From Hyphomonas sp. (GTDB lineage Bacteria; Pseudomonadota; Alphaproteobacteria; Caulobacterales; Hyphomonadaceae): a stretch of 17,442 bases of DNA. The notes beneath the pieces were generated by a model. That model was not told the DNA's origin. It ran no database searches and saw nothing but the letters and a program-made list of their open reading frames with translations. A program made the translations under genes and the position numbers. The stretch's first letter is position 1; each line of letters begins with the position of its first letter. The DNA lies in the NCBI GenBank assembly GCA_024743015.1, contig JANSXJ010000033.1, positions 1 through 17,442 of the forward strand, in the 5' to 3' direction. Shown one piece after another: positions 7,580 to 14,357 of the stretch.

Positions 7580-8074
7580 TTGTCAGAACCATTAGATACG
7601 ATTGATGCCAAGATTCTCGATCTGATTCAAAAGGACGCGTCTTTGTCGGTCGCAGATATCGCCGAACGGGTCGGTTTGTCGTCATCCCCGTGCTGGCGGC
7701 GCATCAAGCGAATGGAGGAGGCTGGGATCATTCAGGGACGGGTGACCCTGCTCGACCGCCAGTCTCTTGGTCTGGGTTTCGAAGTCGTCGCCAATGTGAA
7801 GCTCGCTCTGCCGAGCAAGGAAAACCTGGAAGCCTTCGAAAACCTCGTTGGCAAATGGCCGGAAGTCATGGAGTGCATGACCGTGACCGGGGCCGTGGAC
7901 TATATTATCCGCGTCACCACGACTGACATGTATGCGTATGACAAGTTCCTGCGCGAAAAACTCCTGGGCTCAGCCTTGGTCTCGGACGTTCAGTCGCGGA
8001 TCATTATCAACGTTGCCAAACGTACCACCGCTGTCCCCCTGGGGCTTGTCAGTGACTATGTTCCAGCCGGGTAG
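7580..8074 (+). CDS. Lrp/AsnC family transcriptional regulator
   Basis: This DNA-binding regulator typically senses an amino acid or keto acid through its C-terminal domain and works as an octamer or larger multimer. The 164 residues match the family length. The N-terminal winged helix-turn-helix opens with LDTIDAKILDLIQKDA (5-20), with the recognition part in VADIAERVGLSSSPCWRRIKRM (24-45). The RAM/AsnC ligand domain spans about 68-150 (VMECMTVTGAVDYIIRV, 96-112). It starts at TTG with a GGGGG ribosome-binding site. Its position, divergent from the oxidoreductase that degrades amino-acid-derived keto acids, suggests it controls that gene and itself; this is inference from context and a common genomic pattern. 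Its 3' end overlaps the next plus-strand gene by 17 bases. Confidence 0.95.
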   Translation: MSEPLDTIDAKILDLIQKDASLSVADIAERVGLSSSPCWRRIKRMEEAGIIQGRVTLLDRQSLGLGFEVVANVKLALPSKENLEAFENLVGKWPEVMECMTVTGAVDYIIRVTTTDMYAYDKFLREKLLGSALVSDVQSRIIINVAKRTTAVPLGLVSDYVPAG

Positions 8075-9260
8075 CGTCCGGGCCATTTTCGCAGCGCTCG
8101 CCAGCACGCTTCTCATAGCGTGTGATCCGGTGGCGCCGCCATCAGACCAGGCACCTCCTTCTGCAGTGGAGCAGGAAACGCCCGCGGCATTGTCTGGACT
8201 GCAAGCTCAGCTCAATTCGGTGCGCAGCGAACACAATCTTATCGCACTAGGCGCCGTGGTCGCTTCCAAAGATGGCGTCATCGACATCGCCGTCTCGGGG
8301 ATGCGAGCCCGCTCGAGCGATGATCCCGTCCAACCATCAGATCTGTGGCACATAGGCTCAAACACCAAAGCATTGACGGCGCTGCTTTATGCCCAACTGG
8401 TCGAGCGCGGCCTGGCCGAATGGGGCGCAACGCTGCCCGATCTGTTTCCGCACATGGCTACGGAGATGGACCCGGCCTGGCAGACCGTCACCATAGAGGA
8501 CCTGTTCGCCCACCGGTCCGGATTGCAGCAAATGGGCGGCTTATGGTTCAACGCGCGTAGAAATGATGAGCGCCCGTTGCCCGAACAGCGCGCCGAAACG
8601 GTGCGGACGGTCCTGTCCAAACCGCCCCGAAAATCGCCCGAAGCGTTTGACTATAACAATCTAAATTACATTCTCGCCGGTGCCGCGATCGAGACGATTC
8701 TGACAACACAGGACGATCTACCAAACGACTGGGAACAGGCGATGCAGGTGATCCTGTTCGATGTGTTGGGCAATGAGCGCCTCAGAAACGAGTTTGGGTT
8801 TGGCCCGCCGCCAACCGGGCTACAGGGGCATAGAGGCATTTTGGGGACATTTTACAATCCGGCGGGGCGTGGAAAGACAGCGGATAATCCCATGGCGCTC
8901 GGACCCGCGGGAACCATGCATGCGAGCCTCGAAGCACATGCAACCCTGGCGGTTGAGTTTTTGAAGGATGACAGCGAACTCATACCGGTCCCGATGCGCG
9001 AAAAACTATTCACTCCGCATCCGAGCGATGACAGCAATTATGCAATGGGCTGGGGCGTATATGACGATCCCTCCTATGGGCGGCTCTATCTCCATAATGG
9101 CTCGAATACGATGTGGACGTCTCGCATCATTATCGCCCCGGAGCTGGATCGGGTCGTGATCATCAACACCAACCAGTTTTCAGAATCCGCGCGAGACGCG
9201 CTTCGGGAAGTCGGCTTGCATTTGCTGGGCGAAGCGCTGGCCGAAGAGACCGCTCAGTAA
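8058..9260 (+). CDS. Serine hydrolase lipoprotein of the beta-lactamase (class C / penicillin-binding) fold
   Basis: The 400-residue product has a lipoprotein signal peptide with lipobox LIAC (Cys 22) and a low-complexity Pro/Ser linker. A serine-beta-lactamase-fold domain follows, with SxxK as SNTK (Ser 101, Lys 104), YxN as YNN (199-201) and the third motif as HNG (346-348) in place of KTG. These are the hallmarks of the class C-like serine hydrolase family, which includes esterases, D-aminopeptidases and penicillin-binding proteins; true beta-lactamase activity should not be assumed. Aspartate follows the lipidated cysteine, a signal that in E. coli retains lipoproteins in the inner membrane; whether that rule holds here is unknown. 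The frame is open further upstream inside the regulator gene, but the signal peptide fixes the start here. GTG at 8052 is an equally possible start, better spaced from GGGG at 8041-8044. The 17-base overlap with the regulator suggests translational coupling. Its stop region overlaps the convergent DUF2332 gene by 7 bases. Confidence 0.88.
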   Translation: MFQPGSVRAIFAALASTLLIACDPVAPPSDQAPPSAVEQETPAALSGLQAQLNSVRSEHNLIALGAVVASKDGVIDIAVSGMRARSSDDPVQPSDLWHIGSNTKALTALLYAQLVERGLAEWGATLPDLFPHMATEMDPAWQTVTIEDLFAHRSGLQQMGGLWFNARRNDERPLPEQRAETVRTVLSKPPRKSPEAFDYNNLNYILAGAAIETILTTQDDLPNDWEQAMQVILFDVLGNERLRNEFGFGPPPTGLQGHRGILGTFYNPAGRGKTADNPMALGPAGTMHASLEAHATLAVEFLKDDSELIPVPMREKLFTPHPSDDSNYAMGWGVYDDPSYGRLYLHNGSNTMWTSRIIIAPELDRVVIINTNQFSESARDALREVGLHLLGEALAEETAQ

Positions 9261-10318
9261 CCCTCGACATAGGTCACGTGACCGTCGGACTCCGCATAGG
9301 TTTCAACCGTCCCGCCGGGCCACGTCTCCAGCCGCGCCCGCATTTTGGGGCTTTGACGATCACCACCAAACAGGGCTTCTGACTCATAGCTCAGCCAGGC
9401 CAGCGGTGCCTGCTCCGTTGCGGCCTCGCCCGCCGCCCGGATCGTTTCCATGATCGCAGCGATCACATCGCGCGGCGGGTAGATGAGAAAGACTGAGTGA
9501 TAGATCACCGTCACGCCCGTCTTCGGACGATTTGCCAGTTTGTCCGTCAACCAGGTCAGCGCGTCGGCTTGCTCGACTTTTGTTCCCGCTGCTTGCGCAA
9601 GTAGAATGGCGGCATCAAGACGTTGCAACCGCTCTTCTTGATCCGGCCATGTATAGCATTTCAGATGTGTGGCCTGCCCTGGTTCAGACAGATCGACCGG
9701 TTTCAGGTCGCAAGCCTGGCGCGTCGCCACTTCAATCTTGGCATCCACGTGTTCTGGCACGGCTGCGCGCCAATCGGTGCGAATGGTGACGTCGCTCGTT
9801 CCGCGGCGCTGCCATTTCTCGGTCTGATAATTGAACCGGTCCCAGTTTTGATTGAGCCCCGCGCTGGCGCCAAGCTCGAGCAGGTGTAGCGGCTGTCCAA
9901 AACGCGCCGCGAGCTTCAGGAAGCCCGGCAATAATATGATGGAGCGCCGGGTTTCATTGGTCTGCGGCGGGCTCTGAATGAAGGCGCGGACGTGCTCCAA
10001 ATTCTCTTCGAGCCACCGCTGCGCTATGGGCCAGACCTGCCCCATATCCCAGTCTGGCGAGCGCGCCGGATAGACCGCCGCGAGGCCGGGCGCATCGCCG
10101 CTCAACACCGCGTAGTGCAGCGCACCGGCGAGGCGCAGTCCAAGCGCGTCTTTGCGTGGGTTGGTCGCCCAGTCGCCGCAAATCGCTTGCACCGGTCCGC
10201 CCTGCTCAAAGTCCGTCGCGAAACGCTTTAGCAGCTGCGCCGTGAACGGAGAGCCGAGATCTTCGCACCACCCCGCTTGCTCGGAGAAGTGGTCTACAAT
10301 TTTGCTGTCAGCGAGCAA
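9254..10318 (-). CDS. DUF2332 family protein
   Basis: The 354 residues match the DUF2332 family across the length: an N-terminal helical part (FSEQAGWCEDLGSPFTAQLL), the segment ALHYAVLSGDAPGLAAVYPA (66-85), and a glycine-rich LELGASAGLN (147-156) like a Rossmann or methyltransferase motif I, followed by NWDRFNY. The biochemical role is unknown; the glycine motif hints at a nucleotide or S-adenosylmethionine fold, which is inference. The frame opens at TTG (10318-10316), six bases after the thiolase TAG and in the same frame. I see no Shine-Dalgarno sequence directly before the TTG, so initiation probably depends on ribosomes finishing the thiolase (coupling) or on some readthrough. The cysteine content and codon use are like the neighbours. 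The gene ends inside the last codons of the convergent lipoprotein gene, with no terminator between them. Confidence 0.88.
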   Translation of the reverse strand: MLADSKIVDHFSEQAGWCEDLGSPFTAQLLKRFATDFEQGGPVQAICGDWATNPRKDALGLRLAGALHYAVLSGDAPGLAAVYPARSPDWDMGQVWPIAQRWLEENLEHVRAFIQSPPQTNETRRSIILLPGFLKLAARFGQPLHLLELGASAGLNQNWDRFNYQTEKWQRRGTSDVTIRTDWRAAVPEHVDAKIEVATRQACDLKPVDLSEPGQATHLKCYTWPDQEERLQRLDAAILLAQAAGTKVEQADALTWLTDKLANRPKTGVTVIYHSVFLIYPPRDVIAAIMETIRAAGEAATEQAPLAWLSYESEALFGGDRQSPKMRARLETWPGGTVETYAESDGHVTYVEGY

Positions 10319-10324
10319 CGGGGG

Positions 10325-11506
10325 CTATGCCCGCTCCACGCACATGGCGATCCCTTCGCCGCCGCCGATACAAAGTGACGCCACACCTTTTTTGACGTCG
10401 CGATCTTCCATCGCTGCCAGCAGCGTAATCAGAATTCGCGCGCCAGACGCACCGATGGGGTGCCCCATGGCACAGGCGCCGCCATTGACGTTCACCTTGT
10501 CATGGCTGAGGCCGAGCTCTTTCATCGCGATCATTGGAACGACGGCGAACGCTTCGTTGATTTCCCACAGGCCCACATCGTCTTTTGACCAACCGGCTTT
10601 TGCCAGAGCTTTCTCCATCGCTGGAACCGGCGCCGTTGTGAAGTTTTCCGGCTCGTGCGCGTGGCTCGAGGATGAAACGATCTTCGCAATTGGAGACAGG
10701 CCCCGCGCCTTGGCTTCCGATTCCTTCATCAGGACCAAAGCTGCTGCGCCGTCAGAAATCGCGGATGCGTTTGCTGCGGTCACCGTGCCATCTTTGTTGA
10801 AGGCCGGGCGCAGGCTCGGGATTTTGTCCGGCCGAGCCGTACGAGGAAGCTCGTCAGTATCGACTGTGGTTTCGCCTTTGCGGCTCTTGATGGTGACCGG
10901 CGCGATCTCGCGCTTGAACTTGCCGGACTCCGTCGCGTCCTGGGCCCGCTTGAGCGTTTCCAGCGCGTAGGCATCCTGCTGCTCACGGGTGAACTGGTAT
11001 TTCTCCGCGATCATGTCAGCGAAGACGCCCATAGGTCCGCCCGCGTAAGCATCGGTGAGACCATCCAGAGCCATGTGGTCCTTGGCACCCATGTCGCCAT
11101 ATTTGTGACCCTTGCGAACGTCCATCAGGTGCGGCGCATTGGTCATGCTTTCCATGCCGCCGACAATGACGATATTGGCATCGCCCGAAGCGATAGACTG
11201 GCGTCCCATGACGGCAGCCTGTAGGCCCGAGCCACACATTTTATTGATTGTCGTCGCTTCCAGACCCTTGTCCATTCCGGCCTTGAAGCCAGCCTGACGT
11301 GCCGGGGCCTGGCCCTGACCAGCAGGCAGGCAATTGCCCATGATGATTTCGTCGGCCTCGTCAGCGCCGAGCTTCGCCTCGGCTACTGCGGCCTTCACCG
11401 CAACCGCGCCAAGCTCGTTCGCGGACATCGCGGAAAGATCTCCAAGCAATCCCCCCATTGGCGTACGCGCCATTCCGACGATGACGACTGGATCTGTATC
11501 AGACAT
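10325..11506 (-). CDS. Thiolase (acetyl-CoA C-acyltransferase / acetyltransferase)
   Basis: This enzyme condenses two acetyl-CoA or cleaves 3-ketoacyl-CoA, in short-chain acyl metabolism; it is cytosolic and usually tetrameric. The 393 residues are the family norm. Nucleophile Cys 91 lies in NKMCGSGLQA, the NEAF loop is present (INEAFAV), His 349 lies in GHPIGASGARI, and the acid/base Cys 379 is in CIGGGEGIAM. The pattern resembles biosynthetic-type thiolases (AtoB/PhaA/FadA), but the sequence alone does not settle substrate length or direction. The ATG at 11506 has AAGGAG seven bases upstream. The 111-base upstream region contains a TTGACG (-35-like, complement of 11579-11584) without a clear -10. 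The DUF2332 gene follows after one TAG and two codons in the same frame. There is no partner 3-hydroxyacyl-CoA dehydrogenase or PHA gene in view. Confidence 0.97.
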   Translation of the reverse strand: MSDTDPVVIVGMARTPMGGLLGDLSAMSANELGAVAVKAAVAEAKLGADEADEIIMGNCLPAGQGQAPARQAGFKAGMDKGLEATTINKMCGSGLQAAVMGRQSIASGDANIVIVGGMESMTNAPHLMDVRKGHKYGDMGAKDHMALDGLTDAYAGGPMGVFADMIAEKYQFTREQQDAYALETLKRAQDATESGKFKREIAPVTIKSRKGETTVDTDELPRTARPDKIPSLRPAFNKDGTVTAANASAISDGAAALVLMKESEAKARGLSPIAKIVSSSSHAHEPENFTTAPVPAMEKALAKAGWSKDDVGLWEINEAFAVVPMIAMKELGLSHDKVNVNGGACAMGHPIGASGARILITLLAAMEDRDVKKGVASLCIGGGEGIAMCVERA

Positions 11507-11617
11507 GGGAAAACTCCTTCAGGATAAGTTTTGCATCTATTGTGCACCTGCGAACAAATGGAGCGGAATAGGCCCCTGCGTCAAGTCACCACTTAGTCGT
11601 AAGCGCAAACACGACCG

Positions 11618-11998
11618 CTAGCGCACGCGTTGCGGTGCCGTCGCATCAAGCGTCACGGCGCGATCCATAATGTCGATCAGTTCGTCATTCACCTGATCGA
11701 CCGAATAGACTTTAACGTGACGCAACGATTTTCCGGTGCCTTCAATTCTTTCGAGATAATCATCCGCCAGCGACGCGCCCTGCCAGAGCTGAAGGTTGCA
11801 ACGGTCAGTCTGTCCCATGACGGAAAAGACCCGCTCATTGCCGCTCCAGCACGGAAACCCCCAGGCGAGTTTTACGGTCAGATGAGGCCAGTGTTTTTTA
11901 ATCGCTTCTTCCAGCGCAATCGCAATCGCGCCCTGATGAGGTTCCAGATTGTCCAAATACGTGCGCACCGTTTTTGGCTTCGGCATCGTTTCACTCAC
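11618..11998 (-). CDS. DUF1801 domain protein
   Basis: A small cytosolic protein of 126 residues with the DUF1801 (YdhG-like) pattern: a helical start, the KLAWGFPCWSG segment (43-53), VFSVMGQTDRCNLQLWQGA, and the closing signature ERIEGTGKSLRHVKV (83-97). The family fold is related to a small alpha/beta domain of unknown function, and no enzyme motif is visible. The longest frame starts at GTG (11998); ATG at residue 5 (11986) is a real alternative, and neither has a strong ribosome-binding site. It stands between the M13 terminator and the thiolase upstream region, so it is probably transcribed from its own promoter, possibly reading into the thiolase. Confidence 0.82.
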   Translation of the reverse strand: MSETMPKPKTVRTYLDNLEPHQGAIAIALEEAIKKHWPHLTVKLAWGFPCWSGNERVFSVMGQTDRCNLQLWQGASLADDYLERIEGTGKSLRHVKVYSVDQVNDELIDIMDRAVTLDATAPQRVR

Positions 11999-12075
11999 CC
12001 ATCGTTTTGCACCCGAAACAAGCCATAACCCAGTGTGCGCCGCACAAACCAGAGGGAGACAGGATTTTTTTCAAA

Positions 12076-12104
12076 CAAAAAGGGCGACCGTTATAGCCGC
12101 CCTT
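12076..12104 (-). terminator. Rho-independent terminator after the M13 peptidase gene
   Basis: On the minus strand AAGGGCG and CGCCCTT pair across an 11-base loop, and the second arm runs into a T-rich tail (five T, then GTTTG, then a further T run). It begins 22 bases after the peptidase stop codon and closes the RND-peptidase transcription unit. Confidence 0.85.
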
Positions 12105-12125
12105 CTGTTGGTTCTGAGATTTAAT

Positions 12126-14315
12126 CTACCAGATCCGGATACGCTCTTCCGGCGGCAGGTAAAGCGCATGGTCGGGACCGACATCAAACGCTTCATACCA
12201 CTCGTCGAAATTTCGAACGATTCCGTTGACGCGGTAATAGGGCGGGCTGTGCGGACCGCGAATGAGCTGCTGGCGCAGAGCCTCTTCACGGTACTTGTTT
12301 CGCCAGGCCTGCGCCCAGGCCATGAAGAAGCGCTGATCGCCTGTATAACCGCCGAGCACCGGGGCTTCTTCATCTGCGCTGATCTCGCCATCACCATTGG
12401 CGTCCAGACTCATCTTGTAAGCTTTGTAGGCCATTGAGAGACCGCCAAGATCGCCGGTGTTTTCGCCGAGGCCCAGACGTCCATTGACGCAGGTTTCGCC
12501 ATCATCGAGCGGACAGAACTCGTTATACTGTCCGACCAGCGCATCAGTCCGAGCGACGAAGGCTGCCTTGTCTTCCGGGGTCCACCAGTCACGCAGAACA
12601 CCGTCGCCGTCAGACTTCGAACCCTGGTCATCGAACCCATGGCCGATCTCGTGTCCAATCACGCCGCCAATAGCGCCGTAATTGATCGCCGGATCCGCAT
12701 CGAGATTGAAGAATGGCGGCTGCAGAATGGCTGCAGGGAAGACGATCTCATTTCGGTTCGGGCTGTAATATGCGTTGACGGTTTGAGGCAGCATGAACCA
12801 TTCAGTCTTGTCGATTGGATGACCAAGCTGGATGATCATGACTTCGAAAGCCCAGGTATTGGCTGCGATCGAATTGGCGAACGCACTGTTGCCGACTTCC
12901 AGGCCGTCATAGGTCTCGAACTTTTCAGTATAGCCAATCTTCGGTGTGAACTTGGACAGCTTGTCTCGGGCCTCAACTTTCGTATCGTCGCCCATCCAGT
13001 CGATTTCATCAAGATTGTCGGCCATGGCGCGCCGCAGGTTTGCCACCAGCTCATCCATTGCCGCCTTGTTTTCGGCAGGGAAATAGCGCTCAGCGTAGAC
13101 CTTGCCGACCGCCTCACCCAGGGCACCCTCAACGGCCTGAACACCACGCTTCCAGCGAGGACGTTGCTCCTCCTGACCGCGCAGCTGCTTGGCGTAGAAT
13201 TCAAAGGATGCATCATCAATCGCCTTCGGGAGAACCGACGCGAAATCTGACAGAAGGTGCGCTGTCAGGTAGGCCTGCCAGTCTTCGTTCGACGCAGAAT
13301 TCAGAACTTCAAATATACCGGCAATGCCGCCGCCGGAGATCTTTTCGACCTGTTCTTCGGTCAGTCCAAGTTCTGCGATCTCGTCGGCATCGGGTGTGAC
13401 CTGACGCACCACAAACTCTTCCTGATCGCCCAGCCCAAGTCGATCGAGCATCGACGCCAGAGGGAAATCTCCGGCAAGGGCGAGCATCTCATCCTTGGAC
13501 ATTTTATTATAGGTCAGGTTGCGATTGCGGCCGACGGTACGGTCCCAATGCGCTGCGGCGATTTCGGTTTCAAGCGCCAGAACGCGCGCCGCCGCATCGG
13601 CAGCATCGTCGTATCCAGCCTGCTCCAACAGGAAGGTGAGATAAGTCAGATACCCTTCACGGGTCTCAACATTCTTGCCTTCATCATTCAGGTACATGTC
13701 GCGGTCCGGCAGACCAAGGCCTGCCTGAGTGACATAGAAAATATAGTTCTCGGTATCTTTTGAATCGACGTCGACCCAGCCCGCGATTGGCGAGGTGAAG
13801 CCAACCGTCGACATCACGGCTGCCAGATCTTCCTTGGTTTCAATCGATGCTATGCGATCAAGATAGGGCTGAACGGGTGTCAAACCGGCCGCTTCGATCG
13901 CGTCCGTATCAACATAGGCATTGTAGAAGGCTGCGACTTTGCCTTCCAGAGTTGCTGGATCCGGTTTGGCCTCAGCGAGATCGTCGATGATAAACTTGAC
14001 CCGCTGTTCTGATTTTTCGCGCAGGAGCGAGAATGCCCCGTAGCGCGTGCGATCGGCTGGCATCTCGAACTCGTCATACCAGGTACCGTTGACGTGCCTG
14101 AAGAAATCATCGCCTGGCTCTACAGATTTATCCATGGAGTAGAGGTCGAGACCAAACTCTCCCCAATCATCGCGCGAAGCCGTGACGACTTCGCGTTCAG
14201 CTTTGGCCGTGTCAGCCGAATCTGCCCCGGAAGGCGCCGCTGTTTGCGTGGCTTCTTGCGCACCGCAGGCTGCGAGCACAGCCGCCGCTGCTCCCGCCAA
14301 GAGTAGGTGTTTCAT
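12126..14315 (-). CDS. M13 (neprilysin/PepO-type) zinc metallopeptidase, lipoprotein
   Basis: This is a zinc endopeptidase that cleaves short peptides, here on the envelope: residues 1-17 are a lipoprotein signal with lipobox LAAC (Cys 17) and a Gly at +2, compatible with outer-membrane sorting. The 729 residues cover the full family. The M13 N-terminal domain runs from about 50 (DLYSMDKSVEPGDDFFRHVNGTW) to 450. The catalytic domain contains NAYYSPNRNEIVFPAAILQ (514-532), the zinc motif HEIGH (555-559) and the third ligand region GENTGDLGG (Glu 618, Asp 622). Between it and the conserved TGDQRFF (658-664) sits a textbook EF-hand loop, DANGDGEISADE (638-649), which is not in the ordinary family pattern. 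Cys 601 and Cys 609 may form a disulfide near the active site. The ATG has GGGAG seven bases upstream. It follows the RND permease by 42 bases without a terminator, so the two are probably one operon. Confidence 0.96.
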   Translation of the reverse strand: MKHLLLAGAAAAVLAACGAQEATQTAAPSGADSADTAKAEREVVTASRDDWGEFGLDLYSMDKSVEPGDDFFRHVNGTWYDEFEMPADRTRYGAFSLLREKSEQRVKFIIDDLAEAKPDPATLEGKVAAFYNAYVDTDAIEAAGLTPVQPYLDRIASIETKEDLAAVMSTVGFTSPIAGWVDVDSKDTENYIFYVTQAGLGLPDRDMYLNDEGKNVETREGYLTYLTFLLEQAGYDDAADAAARVLALETEIAAAHWDRTVGRNRNLTYNKMSKDEMLALAGDFPLASMLDRLGLGDQEEFVVRQVTPDADEIAELGLTEEQVEKISGGGIAGIFEVLNSASNEDWQAYLTAHLLSDFASVLPKAIDDASFEFYAKQLRGQEEQRPRWKRGVQAVEGALGEAVGKVYAERYFPAENKAAMDELVANLRRAMADNLDEIDWMGDDTKVEARDKLSKFTPKIGYTEKFETYDGLEVGNSAFANSIAANTWAFEVMIIQLGHPIDKTEWFMLPQTVNAYYSPNRNEIVFPAAILQPPFFNLDADPAINYGAIGGVIGHEIGHGFDDQGSKSDGDGVLRDWWTPEDKAAFVARTDALVGQYNEFCPLDDGETCVNGRLGLGENTGDLGGLSMAYKAYKMSLDANGDGEISADEEAPVLGGYTGDQRFFMAWAQAWRNKYREEALRQQLIRGPHSPPYYRVNGIVRNFDEWYEAFDVGPDHALYLPPEERIRIW

Positions 14316-14357
14316 GGTTTTCTCCCTGAACTTAAAACCAGTCGTGATAGTTTCTAT

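Noticed and set aside
7932..8057. Upstream extension of the lipoprotein serine hydrolase frame into the Lrp/AsnC gene
   Set aside because: The extension overlaps well-conserved regulator sequence in another frame, and the lipoprotein signal peptide begins at 8052/8058. A longer protein would bury the signal peptide.
8058..9260. Antibiotic-resistance beta-lactamase
   Set aside because: SxxK and YxN are present, but the third motif is HNG rather than KTG and the protein is a lipoprotein of the broad class C-like hydrolase family; resistance cannot be claimed.
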